A DNA stretch of 64,000 nt from Acheta domesticus. Lineage: Eukaryota; Arthropoda; Insecta; Orthoptera; Gryllidae. Location of the stretch: positions 146,745,708-146,809,707 of the forward strand of contig JAHLJT010000631.1 in NCBI GenBank assembly GCA_031308135.1. Direction: 5' to 3'. Below, in pieces: positions 1-12,166 of the stretch. The position numbers and the translations under genes are program-made. Within the stretch, counting starts at the first letter, position 1. The number at the start of each line of letters is the position of its first letter. Under the pieces are notes generated by a model. That model saw nothing but the letters and a program-made list of their open reading frames with translations, did no database searches and was not told the DNA's origin.

Positions 1-1548
1 CTGCGTCCACCAACTTCCACAAGAAAACCATAGCCTCCAAGAATTTTTTAAATTACTCGCGACTGCGTTTTTTTCGAAGCACATACAAAATAAACTTCTT
101 CCTTTTTTTAAGTATTTGCCGCGTCAGTATCTAATTCTTGTGACAAAATTCTATGTCCATTAGCACTGCACTGTTCGATAAAATATTCTAAGTTCGGTTT
201 GCATAAAAATCTTAAAACAGCCTGACATGAATTCGATCTTGCCTTCACGAGCTCTGACTCAAAAGTGACACGAAATCAGCGGCGATTCACCATGTACGTT
301 CTTGTTGTCTACTTTTTTACAAACGCCGGTGAATTCCATTCTTGCATCCTCTCTTGTTGTTTCATAATTTTTTTCTAAAATCTAAAATATTAGTTATTTT
401 AACATGACATTACGTTTCTTTATTACTACTTGTGTTCAACGTCCGAGTTTTATTGCTAAAACATACGTTTCTAACGTTTAATATGCCGAAAATAATGAAT
501 TTCTATTCGAAATTATGCACTGCTTCGTCACTTGTTTTCGACATTATTCACATACAAGATTTCTTCAAAATAAATAATTCCGACGTTCTATAAGTCTTTT
601 AAGCATTCCATAATTTCGTTATTTTTAAATTATGCTGATTTGCAACGCCTTTCGTCGCCCACATCAAGATTTCTTCATAAAATCTTGACATTTATGTTAT
701 TGTATTTGAACGTGTCAGGTGAATTTTTCTCCATTGCTACATATTCAAAATTTAAGCGAACCCGTCGTCCGATCGCGTCCAAACAAAGACCAAAATGTTT
801 ATTTATTCCATCTCTAATTCGCTATTTAGTCAGACTTTATTTCTGTACGCGTTTTCAAAATTGTCAAATATGATTTTCCGCGGCGCGTCATTCTTTTGTT
901 TTGTCACTATCGATTCAAGTACAGGTCGGCCGCTTAGCTATGGTTCATGTATAGTTTGGTCGCTTCTTGCTATAGTCTATTCAATGTTTACATTTATTTC
1001 GAAACTGTTTATGGGGAATTTCGGGGTTTCTATGCAATAGATGAAACCATTACAGTATTTTTATGGTTTCAATTGATTCAATAAACTATTTTTTTAAGTA
1101 TGGTACTTCTTGTTACTATGTCTCCAAATAACACTTCGATGTATTTATGTTAGTAGAAATAAGACCACCAGAGGCAGTATCTGTCAGATAAGAATGAAGT
1201 ACGTAATTAATTACATAGGTAATTAATATTGAAATTCTTCCATTATTTTGTTTTGATACTTTCAAATTTTTATTAACACGAGAAATACTAATACATTGTT
1301 AGGATTAACATTGTATGTGTAATTAACACAGTAGAGATCACTTTTAAGGTTATATTTTTATTCGCACAAAATACTTGTCATTTCCATAACTCGAAAACGA
1401 AGTCTTCTCTCAATTAGTAGTGCACTCATTTCACGCTCGTTTACGGATGAGATGTTTCACTCTAACGAAAGACGAGACAGAAAGATTATCACATAACATA
1501 AAACACTTCCATCACAGTCTGATCCTGACAGACGAGGACAACAATCAG
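1..1548. other. AT-rich sequence, no supported gene
   Basis: Both strands hold only short open frames without recognisable motifs or splice context. I saw no terminal repeats or target duplications until the hAT duplication at 1541-1548. Treated as intergenic or ancient unrecognised repeat. Confidence 0.5.
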
Positions 1549-3687
1549 CAGTGGCGTAGGCTCAATGTATGCGAGTGATGTGTTACATCCCCTAGTTTTC
1601 CATCACTTAAAAATATTCTCAGTAAAGTATTTTATTTTCTTCTGTTAAGTATCTCCCTCTATTTCTCTATTCCCTCCCGCCATTTTTGTGCGCGGTCCAA
1701 TAGGCGTTAGTCCCCTCGCTGGATGTGACAGACCGATAACATCCCTTCAACGACCTCACTTCGTTGGCGAGGTCACTGAACTCACGGCCATGCGCTGTGT
1801 GCAAGCTGCGTGGTTTCGGCTGCTGGTGATGTGACATAGCTTCTCACATCAAAGGCTTCTCATTAGCGTTCGTGTATCCCCTCCCAATAACCTTCCATAC
1901 CCCCTCGTCTGATGTCCTTCTCTCTCTCATAATTCAGCAGCACGCCTGGGAATCCCAGAAGTCACGTGCCATTATTGTGGCCCGGAAGCGGGGAGCGGGG
2001 GGCTGACGGCACGACTGTCTTTCTTCACAAGTCAAGCAAGTCTGCCAACTATGCTTAAGTATATTTCAACCTGATTGAGTACAACTGGGTAACTCGATGT
2101 GTGTTAGCAGGCCTGACAAAACAAGATCATCATGTAAGGAAATGGTATGACAGACAATCCGTGAACTCGAAACGGTGCGCGCGATGTTATTTCGTCCGTC
2201 ATGTGAGTCCGGCATTCTACCGTAAATGCTGTTTACTGGTGAATGTGCGTTAAATAGACTACTTTGCCTAGTTGGTGATATGTTAAAGAGAATCGTGAAT
2301 TCGAAATTGTAACGCGAAAGAATAAAACTTGCGTGTGTGTGTGCGTGTGCGACATGGCGAGCTCATCATTTGTGGTAGTGGGTGAGTTATTTGTGGCAGG
2401 GAACAATAGTGAAACGTTTCATTGTGTCATAGACAGGATTCGTGAAATTCCGTGCAGTTCTTTCTCCTATTACGAAAACTTAAGGTAGATAGTGATGGAC
2501 AACCAAGACAACGCGAATAGATGTCGAGTTCAAAAGTTAGGTATGTACTTGTTTGTGGTTATTTTTTTAGTTTTATTGTTTTGTTTATGTACAATGAAAT
2601 TATTTTAGCATGGCCGCTCAAGATCAGACCTCAGAGCTTCCGGAAGATTCCATTCCTTAAAACTATCGCTTTAGGGGGGAGCGCGTCCCTTCCCAGGACG
2701 TGTTGACAGCCCTACAGTGTTCAGTAAACACTGACCCTGACTATTCGTCTCCGCAAGGTGACAGTTTTCAGTTGCATTTCTCTAACAGAGTACAGATATT
2801 TGTATGAAGTTCTATACAAGTGATTATTTTGTTGTGATCATTGCAATGCGTCCTATTCAAAGTAACTTACATATAGGCATCCTTCACAGTCAGACGCGTG
2901 AAGCCGTTGCAAAAGTATATCAATTTATGAAGAGAAGCAAAAGAAGGCATTGAAAATGTCAAAACAGTTCTTAAGGCAGTAATTCCTGGTTCGGGTGTTT
3001 CGAAAAGATCTATTCGCAGAATTAATAAGGAAATTAATTGTATTCAATCAGGAGAATCGTGTTCATTTTCTACTCCTAATTAAGAAAAGAGAAAGGACGT
3101 GGAATCTGCTCTCGACAGTTTCAATGAGAGTGTGTTTCACCGCACTATGATTTAATGCACCATATCAAGAAATCGTTATTTTTACAGGAAACGACGCGAT
3201 AGTAAAGACGGTGAAAATGATACCACTTATGATTGTAAGGAAACGGGTGGAAACCATATGGATGAAAACAGAGCCAGGCCATCTCGTGAATTTGGTGTTT
3301 CTCCATTAACCGAGCAAATACACTACACCAAATTGATTTCGAAGGCTGTTCGCTAGCTTGTGCTATAGCAAAGGTAGGCTAATGTTTTTGGACGAACCAG
3401 GCGCGAGCGAGCGCCATCTTCTGGCTCTCTCCCCATCACATTCAGCTTCCCCCTCTACTCGTGAATCTCAGCGTCCTCCCTAGAAAAATTTAGCTGTAAG
3501 TTAGTGCATGCAATGAGAAAATGATGATTTTCAAGGAAGATTCAGAATGTGTCTATCTTGAAACATACACTTCTAAAATACTTCAGAGTAAAGTAGAATG
3601 ACGCAGACTTTAAATATTTGGAATTATACATTCAATCTGCAATATCATGATCGCATCCCCACATCTACCAGCCAGGAGACGCCACTG
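1549..3687. mobile_element. hAT-type DNA transposon, about 2.1 kb
   Basis: The element begins CAGTGGCGTAGGC and its other end, read on the minus strand, begins CAGTGGCGTCTCC, giving a 9-bp inverted terminus. The flanks ACAATCAG (1541-1548 and 3688-3695) are an exact 8-bp direct duplication. An 8-bp duplication with CAGTGGCG ends is characteristic of hAT elements. The interior has no recognisable hAT transposase. It instead carries a decayed helix-turn-helix segment (2885-3156), so this is non-autonomous or a composite. Boundaries are seen directly; the superfamily is inferred. Confidence 0.8.
2885..3156 (+). pseudogene. Decayed N-terminal HTH segment, IS630/Tc1-like transposase family
   Basis: Reading from 2885 gives SQTREAVAKVYQFMKR. 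After one frameshift near 2937 it continues with a segment containing SGVSKRSIRRINKEIN, a stop at about 3081, then KRKDVESALDSFNESVF. The order 'QSRE-V-NVY-F', 'GVS-TV-RI', 'RK-LD-F---V' matches the N-terminal helix-turn-helix region of a widespread arthropod IS630/Tc1-like protein that I recall from its motifs. No catalytic domain follows here. A fragment that looks like the catalytic part of the same family lies at 24359-24545. It sits inside hAT ends at 1549-3687, so it may be captured sequence or an older nested element. Confidence 0.5.
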
Positions 3688-3695
3688 ACAATCAG

Positions 3696-4066
3696 CTGTA
3701 TGAATCCTATCAACCGGAGGGCGGTTGGATTCATATAGTTTCAACAGTTGATTGTTCTGACCAGAAGTACGTTCACTATATGTACCATATTTTACTCTCT
3801 GATATGTACAATGCCATAATAAATTATAAACGGTGTCATCCTCTTCGCAACATTCACACAAACCTGAATTTACTATTTTGAATCTATTTGAATAGATTCA
3901 AATTGAATAGACCATATACCATCAATTGAATAGACCTCTTGAATAGACTCTTTGCAAGCACAAAATTGTATAATATTCTGAGCATAGAGGTTATTGGATA
4001 TTGGATATTTAATACATACTTTAAGGTGACTTAAACATTACGTAGTTTGTCAGTGTGTTATCTCAA
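3696..4066. other. No gene recognised
   Basis: A short AT-rich stretch with local repeats of the motif GAATAGA (3870-3955). Nothing else is supported. Confidence 0.4.
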
Positions 4067-4700
4067 GGTGCCCATTCACAATGCAGACGTAAACATAAGC
4101 GTAACGCACAGACATAAACATAAGTGATAGACTGAAGCATTCACAATGTACAACGTAAGCATAAGCAAAGAAGAAAGTCCTGTTACACCGCAAGCTACTC
4201 AAAACTCCTTCTCCGGTATCACCTACAAAATTAGAGGGTGCTCTCCTGTCTTTTCTCAAAGTACAGACAGAACAGCCAGGTAAAACTCCCAAGCGTCTTT
4301 TACAAAGGCGCTTTGCCGAAAGCCTCACTTCTGAGGACTCAAGACTTAAACTGCAAGAAATCAAGAAGAAGAAGGCATCAGAGTTTTCAAAGCGAAATGG
4401 TGTTCATCAACTTCTGAGAGTGATGGTGAAGAGCAAGTTTTTACATTCTGAAAATGATGTGATGATGCTCCTCTTGATGGACTGGAAGTGCACGGTGAAG
4501 AGTTCGAAGTAACACAAAAATTACTGGGTTCTCGTGAAATTTGCTACAAACTCCATGAAACTGAACAATTCACACCATGTGGGCCAGATAATATTAACGC
4601 ATGAATAATGATTGTTTCAAAATAAAATACATGCGTAAACGCGTAAACCATTTCATGTGGCCAAATGTGTAGATGAGTGTGTTACACGTAAAATGGATAT
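4067..4700 (+). mobile_element. Probable PIF/Harbinger-related remnant
   Basis: The start GGTGCCCATTCACAATGC, with a second ATTCACAATG about 70 bp inside (4136), has the same layout as the left end of the Harbinger element at 49239, where the motif also recurs about 70 bp in. Between them both copies share GTAAACATAAGCGTAACG-like sequence. A short coding-like plus-strand stretch (about 4190-4390, containing LLSFLKVQTEQPGKTPKRLL) could be a helper-gene scrap, but I do not recognise it. No matching right end was found, so the right limit is a guess. Confidence 0.4.
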
Positions 4701-5640
4701 TGTTGCTAAGCTCCCCCAACCAAATATAAAAAGAGGAAAGCATTTTTCCCTCTTACATTTGAACACAATGTCAAATAATTAAGCTTGAACTGGCCAGATT
4801 TCATGTGTGTATATAAACTGCAAAAAATACTAATTATCAATAAAATTTGTTCTGCAGCATGTTGGAGAGTTTTTGTTACCTATCCAACTCTCGCACGATT
4901 AAACATTGCCACAGACTTGGAAATAAATTGTGGTGGCAATGTTTGACACATGCAGGTAAACATTGCCACTTTGCTGGCCTTTAAAAATATTAAAATCTTT
5001 CAAATTATGGAAGATAAGACTTCAGTATTTTGAAGAAAACATTGTACTATAGTGACAGTTTATATTGTCAAAATAAGATTGTGCAGATTAATGCAACAAC
5101 GCAGAATTTAAAAAAACAAAGATGTGGCAATGTTACCCCCTGTTACCCTACCGATTTATATCATTTGACCCACCAACTACAAATGAATAAAACTTTTCTT
5201 TTTCATTTTTATTATTTTTTTTTCACATTTCTTCTTCGGTAGAAATTCATTTTGACCTAACCAATGAATTCATTAGGCATTTTAAAAACTTTCACTAATA
5301 ACTTTGCCTATTTCTTGTGAAAGCCTTTACTACGTATCCTAGGAATTACAACTGACGATGATTTCGGACAATTGAAAACTCTGAGGCTAGCAGTAGCACT
5401 AATTACATTTTAATCAAATCAATTCACAAATACGAAAAGATAGTGCCAGGTCCTCCAACTCCCTTATAACGTGGTAGAGACCCATTATAGTGGCGCACTC
5501 TCCAGTGGCACCTTCTTACAGGAACTAAATTCGAACTGCTGCCAACGATACTTCAAACGTGTGTGGCTCTACGTAGGTTCGAATTACGCTCAAGCAGACG
5601 CGTAATGCTAAGGATAACGTCGATGTTCGCGCTTTCTTCA
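4700..5640. repeat. AT-rich spacer with CATTGCCAC-type inverted motifs
   Basis: TAAACATTGCCAC occurs at about 4902 and 4954, and its complement GTGGCAATGTT at about 4931 and 5124. Such clustered inverted motifs resemble subterminal repeats of a DNA transposon, but no ends or target duplication could be found. No gene is supported. Confidence 0.3.
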
Positions 5641-5646
5641 GCGGTT

Positions 5647-5650
<4 letters not shown>

Positions 5651-5702
<52 letters not shown>
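5651..5702. repeat. (AT)n microsatellite
   Basis: About 25 uninterrupted AT dinucleotides. Confidence 0.95.
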
Positions 5703-5703
<1 letters not shown>

Positions 5704-7905
5704 GAATAACTGAGCATTAGAAGTCACTTTTTCGTATTTCTCACAATTTAGCCAATTTTTAGGAGCGGATATTGGCGAGCCTGTACCCGGCGTCACTAGC
5801 GTCTCCTACAGTAGCACCTTCGAGCTTTGTCCCTGGTTTTGATGGTGAATTGTAGGGCCCTTGATAGTTGGCACCAACCATGTATGGCACCAAGCAACAC
5901 ACTCTATCTTCTCAATCGTGAACCGCTAACACCAGTGTTGCCAGACTTACAAGATTAGGGATTTTCCCCCTAAATTTAGAGTTTTTTTGGTCTTTAGGGG
6001 GAAAATTTAGTTGGGGGGTTTTTCTTCGGAGGGATTTCATTGAGTTCTTAAAATGTTAATTTTGTGTTATATTGTGAAAAGATGTTATGTTGTGAAATCA
6101 TCACACTCGCCAATGATGAGAACTCAACTTGTTTTTAAAATTTTGGGAAGGAAGGGTCCACTGGTCGGGTGGGGATAAGTAAAATGCGGACCGACTACAT
6201 ATTACTATTGTTTCAATTTGAGTGTAACTGACAAGTTAACTATAAATAAAAATATAATCATATACAATTAATAATATTTTTCGTATTTCTTTCCTTTCCA
6301 CACCTCCCCATACATTTTAAACATTATTTTTTTGTTGCCAGGTGGTCAAAAGAAATGCCCCTAGATAGCGCTGTGAAAACGCCCAAAAGGACAAAAAAAA
6401 TCCCCTAATTAAAAAAGGCGTGGGAGAAATGTTGAAACTGTGCAGTACATTTCAATGTAGCGAGGAGGAAATTAAAAGAATAATCCACCGTTTGAGGAAC
6501 CAGGTAACCAAAAAATTATTTATATTCTGGATTTTACATTCAAGAAAATTATATATATATATATATATATAGATATATATATATATACAGGTGAGTCACG
6601 TAACTTTAGCACCTCCTGTAACTCTTGAACGGTTAAAGATTTTGCAATGCAGTTTTCACGGAAGTGAATGAGGGAATGGGGCTAATTGAAATGTGAATTG
6701 ATTTCTGTTCTATCAATTATATTTTACGAGATATTTGAGGTAGATTTGTTTTTTCAAATGGGACTATACATATTTTTTCGGTCTATCATGACAAGCGTAA
6801 AAAGGCAAATCCAACGATATAAATATTGTCATATGTTAGATAAGCATTTTTTGAGTAATTTTGATTTTTTTTCGACTAGTGTTTAACGGATATTTTCATT
6901 GTAACTGTCAGCCCCACAAGGTCACGCAGCACTCCCCCAGCAATTGCGGGCTCGGGGAAGGAAAGGGATTTTAGTACTTGAGAATACGAAACATATTCCA
7001 AATATTCCCAACACTGTTGCATTTTTTCCTGAACTCTGCTTTCCATCCTGCTCCATTTTCAAATGGAGTGTTCTGTGTATTGAAATAAGATTGTTTCTAT
7101 CCCTAAGTTATTATTATATGCTTATTAATATTGAAATTGTTTGCTCAAGATATGCAATATTTCTGTACAGTCTTAATTATTTATTCTTTTTGTGCTTTGT
7201 TTCAAGATCCCTTTAATACGTATCTTATGAAACCCCATTAAATAAAGTTGAATTTATAACCAATTTTATTACAATACATATAAGGCGGTTAGAACCAAAG
7301 GGGTGTAAGTGACAAAATTGAGAAATATAAGGTATCTCACTCACTTTGAAGTATGAAATGGATTATGTTTGGAGGCAAAAGCATGCAAGAGTATTCATTG
7401 ATTTGGGCTGCGTTTTAATAGTGTTTCTGAAAACTACTTAACAAAACGTCAAAAGCATTTGGTGGCAAAGGGATACAAGTGCAGTTGCACCTCTTTAGCG
7501 CGAAGGAACTTCACAATTTACGTGATGTGTCTTTAGCTGTATTACTTAAAGTGGTATTTTTGTTCATTTACAATGGAAGTTAGTGATGAGTTTGACAAAG
7601 AGGAAAATAGTGAACAAACAAGCAGAAGTACTGATACAGAAGTAATATTACTTCATTTTGTACCCGAAAGAATCTGATTCTGAATGTAACCTTTCTGTTT
7701 TCCGGTCATGTATTATATGATTGTTCATGTTATCAAATGCTAAATGAGAAATTAATTGTGTTTTATTTTACATGTAGATTCAGCAGATGGTACTGATAAG
7801 GAGACGTGTAAGAGATAGAAAGAAGTAAAATAATTAAGGAATATCGTTTGCGACAGGCAGAGAAAGCCTGAACAGCGAACAGCGAAAGCCAGAACAGCCA
7901 GTTGT

Positions 7906-8770
7906 TTGGCAAAAGAGAACCCTACAAGAGTTAAAGCGATATGTATTGATTTGCAAAAAACATTGCCTACACCTATGTTAACAAGTAGTACAGTCTATTA
8001 CCTTCGACAGTTATGGACGTACAATTTCATGACCTTGCTGACGATAGTTCTACAATGTATATGTGGCTTGAAGGAGAGGCCTCAAGAGAATCTCAAGAAT
8101 TTGGGTCTTGTTTAGTTACGTGTGTAGTACAGCATCGTCCTGCTTCTACAAATCATCTAGTCGCTTTTAATGATAATGCTGCAGGACAAAAAATAAAAAT
8201 ATCTGTTCTGGATGTTCTTATTACAAAATACATCTCTACCAATTGTGGATAACAAGTTCCGGGTTTCTGGGCAAATCTATATGGAATGTGATCAAGACTT
8301 CGGCCAAATTGAAAAGGCTGAGAAATATCAGCAGTATGTGTTTATACCACATGACTGGGTTAAGGTTGTGACAAGTTCCAGCCGAACGAAAGTTCCAAAC
8401 GTATGTCAACAGATGATTTTGTATCAACACAATCTATGAATGATCTTGTCAAAGACAATGTTGCAGGGATGCGCTATATACAATGGTTTCATCTAGAAAA
8501 GAATTATCCATATACACTGTATTAGGAGAATTCTCTAAATGAAGACATACAGTTTGGAATCAGTCGACCTCAGGAAAAACCAAGAAAGGACGACCACGTT
8601 CATTCACACATTTACAGTTACTGTATGAATCATCGCTTGCAATAACAACTGCAAAATATAAGAATATACAGCAGTTGCTTCAGTTTATACCTTCTGTCCA
8701 CCATCGGTTTTACAGGGGTCTAAAACACACAATCCAGAAACAAAGTGCTTCAAGATGCCATTGAAGAGCC
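7906..8770 (+). pseudogene. Decayed DUF7869-type protein gene
   Basis: Ordered blocks match the arthropod protein family now called DUF7869, from memory of its motifs. They are a 'HDL---STMYMWLEGEASR' block with EFGSCLV (about 8018-8110); FNDNAAGQK (about 8166), where the family usually has S-D-N-C-G-G-Q; YMECDQDFGQIEK (about 8279) followed by VFIPHDW; and a C-terminal LLQFIPSVHHRFYRGL (about 8676-8720). The blocks lie in different frames with several stops, so the gene is dead. The family's role is not known to me. Its position inside a TIR element with target duplication suggests that it is, or was, the transposase. Confidence 0.7.
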
Positions 8771-8833
8771 CACTACAGATAGTTGCGAAGACACAACATG
8801 GGAGTCAGAATGAATTGTTATTATTACTTGTGA

Positions 8834-8835
<2 letters not shown>

Positions 8836-8864
<29 letters not shown>

Positions 8865-8872
8865 TATTATGC
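8836..8872. repeat. (ATT)n microsatellite
   Basis: A run of ATT trinucleotides. Confidence 0.9.
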
Positions 8873-9709
8873 TGGTTCTGAATGTAAAAAAAGGTATTTT
8901 CAGTTCATTTCCAATCTAATAAGCTCATAGAAAAAACGGATGTAACTGACACATTTGATGGCAAATGGGTGTAAGTACACGTAAGCATTTTTGGAAAAAG
9001 ATCCTATTTCAATATGTATTAAACAAATCCATAGAAATTGTAAATATAAGTTCGTTAATAACTAACAAAAAGAACTGCTTACTTTAGAAATGCTTCTAGA
9101 ACACCTCAGAATTTTTATTTCGATCCAAACTTTAAGGCGCATTAATTCTAAACTACGTCACTTACACCCCTTTGGTTCTAACCGCCTCATATGTCAAATC
9201 TTTATTTTCCATCCTTCAATCAAAGAAAAATTTTCAGAAAAATCTGAAAATGTGGAAGGATGGAAAGCACAGTTCAGGAAAAATCTATAATGGTTTTGTG
9301 AATATTTGGAATATGTTTCGTATCTTCAAATCTCCCTTCCCTTGCCCGGGCGCGCGTTGCTGGTGGAGCGCTGCGTGACCTTGTGTGGTGGACTATTCAA
9401 AATGTCCGTTAAACCCCACTCGCAAAAATCAAAATTACTCAAAAAATGCTTATCTAACATATGACAATATGTCATCATTGGATTCGTCTTTTTACGCTCG
9501 TCATGGTGGACTGAAAAAATATGTATAGTTCTATTTAAAAAAACAAAGTTACCTCAAAAATATCGTAAAGTGCAAGTGATAAAATAGAAATTAATGCACG
9601 TATCTATTAGCCCCTTCCCCTCATGCAATTCCGTGAAAACTGCATTGCAATAACTTCAACCGTTCAAAAGTTACAGAAGGTGCTAAAGTTACGTGACTCA
9701 ACCTGTATA

Positions 9710-12166
9710 CAGGTTGTCCAGAAGCTCCCGTTACAAAAAAATACCCCAAATTCTGTGTTGCACGTCATGAAAAATGGCAGGTCCAGTTTTTCCGAAAAAC
9801 AATTTGTCTTTGAGAAAATTGAGTTTAAAAGTCACTTCCGGGCCGCGAAATTCAAACCGGCCGCTACGACACAGCAGACGGCGGCGCCTCCTTCTGCGCG
9901 GAGCATTTCCTCGTTTCTCTGCGTAAACGGTGAAACAGTCGAGTAATATTATCTAAGGAAAGCATTGCGTGGCTTACACTGGAATACGTCAATACTATAA
10001 AATGTTTGTAGGTTCTGTTTAATAAGTATTTTAAATGTACTTATTGAAAATTCAGTTTTGTTCAAAATGATAGCGACGGTACACGGCGGCGGAAACGTAA
10101 ATGATGAACACATCCAACACTTGAATTTGAATGATCTCCTGGCTGTTATATTCTGAATTTTCAGACTAACAATAGATTAATTTTAACTTATATTAATTTA
10201 GCTGGTTTAGATAATATGATATTAATAATTGCACAATTCCAGTTTATCGTTATTAATTGTACTTCACATTCCAGTTTATCGTTATTACTTCTGTTTACTC
10301 TAAATTTTAAAAAGTGTATCTGTAGTATAAATCAATAGTGGTCGCCAATGACCACAGATGTTTTTAAAGCGACCTTAAATAAATAAATAATAGCCAGATT
10401 TAGACTTCTCGATAAATGACTGCACGATTTATCTCAGATGAAATTGATAGATATCAATAATTCCCCCCCCCCCCAAATGAATGTATCTTTCCTAATTAAA
10501 ACTATCAGTCGGTACAGTAAAATACCCATAAACTTGCTTAATACTACCCGTCAAATTATTCTCTCTTAAGTAATATGTGGTACAGAAAGATGCACTTTCT
10601 GCTGTCACAAAAATGCATTGCGGAATACCTGTTATTGCAAAATATGCTAGTGTGTTCTATGTGGAATATCGAATTTGCAACAAACGGCAAATACTACCCA
10701 TTTCTCTAAGTTGAATAAACATTCTACCCGTCGTTTTCCTTTTCCACAAGAAAGATAAGAACATGTCTCTGTCCCAAATCTTCGAGTTTCTTCGTGAAAT
10801 TACTTCATGAGGTAGGTGACGGCTACTAGGGAAACGTTTTATTTTTTTGTGTGTTTCATTTGCAATGTAGTCAGCAAATAGGTGGGTAAATGAGTGAAGG
10901 CCATTTCTTCGATTTAATAGTATCGATGCCTATCCCGGATTCCTGTAATGCCTATTACGTAGAACGATGTAATTCAGATCTCTTTGCAAGCGAATGTCTG
11001 CAGTACTGAATTATTTACTTTCTTAGCGTTTTCTAATTAAAGGAAGGATGGGTTATCAAGGCTACTACATTGTACAGAATGTAAGGGAGTTGAAATAGTT
11101 TACTTCAGGGACATTGTAGTAACTTTCAATATTTTTCTTTGGTATTTCCGTAATGTACAACCACGAAAATAGGCAAACAGGAAAAAACTTTTTTATGCAA
11201 GAGAATAAATTTTTAACCCCAAAGATGACTTCATGCCGGTGCTTATTCAGTCATGACCACTCTGCGGGCAAGGCCATGAACTTAGCAATCTGCTGATTTG
11301 AGGCAAAACTGACACGCGGCTAATAGGCGAATCACTTGGTGTCAGGTTCACGTGCCGGTTTGCTATACGATATAAACCACGATGTGACGCGACCTAGCAA
11401 ATGAGAAATGCAAGGACATCGACCTGTGGGCTGTGAATTGCACCGGTCCGGTTCCCTCAGTGAACTTCGGTCGAACTTTTGCGTGCAAGAATGAGTTCTT
11501 TTGAAATATTTGTACACCACGGAATGCATCATCACAGTCTTTTTAGTTTTTTACCCTTTCATCGCAGGAATATACCAGTTTTCTATTTTTTATTCATTGG
11601 CGCATGGCACGTAAAGCAACGCCATTTTATCTGTTAATATTCACCTGTGGGATTGGTTAATTGTCCACGTGCCTCCTATAAAGATTCTTCAGATTCGACC
11701 TGCATCTCCACAAAATGACTGACAGAGGCATTAATTCGAATGCCGTGCCCGGAGATAATCAATAAACGCGGTATTTTCATGAACAAATATTTGATTTCCG
11801 AAACCCTTTTTTGTTTATCACGACATTTAGAATAATCTTCATGTGGCAGTCTTAAGCCCAAGGCACTAGTTCATATGAATATGTGCTAAAAATAACAATT
11901 CGAGCATTCCACGAGATTCAATATTTTTCATAAGTGTTGGATGTGTTCATCATTTACATTTACGCCGCCGTGTAAAGTGGCTATCATTTTGAACAAAACT
12001 GAATTTTCAATAAGTACATTTAAAATACTTATTAAACAGAACCTACAAACATTTTATACTATTAACGTATTCTAGTGTAAGCCACGCTATGCTTTTATTA
12101 TTTTTATACAGAATATTACTCGACAGTTTCACCGTTTACGCGGAGAAACGAGGAAATACATACAAA
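9710..12166. mobile_element. Inverted-repeat element truncated by a Helitron
   Basis: The left end CAGGTTGTCCAGAAGCTCCC abuts the TATA that flanks the previous element. An inverted repeat pairs 9905-10126 with 11932-12158, including GTAAATGATGAACACATCCA against its complement. The outer part of the right arm is missing; its position is taken by the Helitron end at 12167. No ORF inside is recognisable. A LINE-like tail (TAAATAAATAAATA, about 10376-10390) and a C-run (about 10463-10475) lie in the interior. Confidence 0.55.
10150..10391 (+). repeat. Possible LINE 3' fragment
   Basis: AT-rich sequence ending GCGACCTTAAATAAATAAAT resembles the 3' end and AATA tail of CR1/Jockey-type LINEs, like the tail at about 31275-31290. 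No coding part is present. Confidence 0.3.

Larger units (their letters stand above)
7282..9187 (+). mobile_element. Nested TIR transposon carrying a DUF7869-like gene
   Basis: The termini share AGGCGGTTAGAACCAAAGGG, continuing to GTGTAAGTGAC, and read inward from both ends. CATAT at 7277-7281 and 9188-9192 is an exact 5-bp duplication. Motifs related to GGTGTAAGTGAC recur inside the ends (about 7459-7485 and 8942-8980), as expected of protein-binding subterminal repeats. The only gene inside is the decayed ORF at 7906-8770, with a possible acidic N-terminal exon beginning ATG at 7573. The element sits inside the long-TIR element 6588-9705 and is therefore younger. Confidence 0.75.
6588..9705. 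mobile_element. Long-TIR DNA transposon, TATA target duplication
   Basis: The left end CAGGTGAGTCACGTAACTTT and the right end (minus strand CAGGTTGAGTCACGTAACTT) begin inverted repeats that stay alignable for roughly 400-450 bp (6588 to about 7050 against 9240-9705). The target TATA is present on both sides (6584-6587 and 9706-9709). It could equally be a TA duplication inside a microsatellite. No transposase is visible outside the nested element 7282-9187. A long-TIR non-autonomous element; superfamily undetermined. Confidence 0.75.

Noticed and set aside
640..1040. Overlapping plus-strand open frames of 77 and 81 codons
   Set aside because: Low-complexity composition, no motif, no splice or promoter context. 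Consistent with chance.
5933..6430. CAGTGTTGCCAGACTTACAA start resembling a hAT end
   Set aside because: No inverted partner end and no 8-bp duplication could be found downstream, so no element was called.
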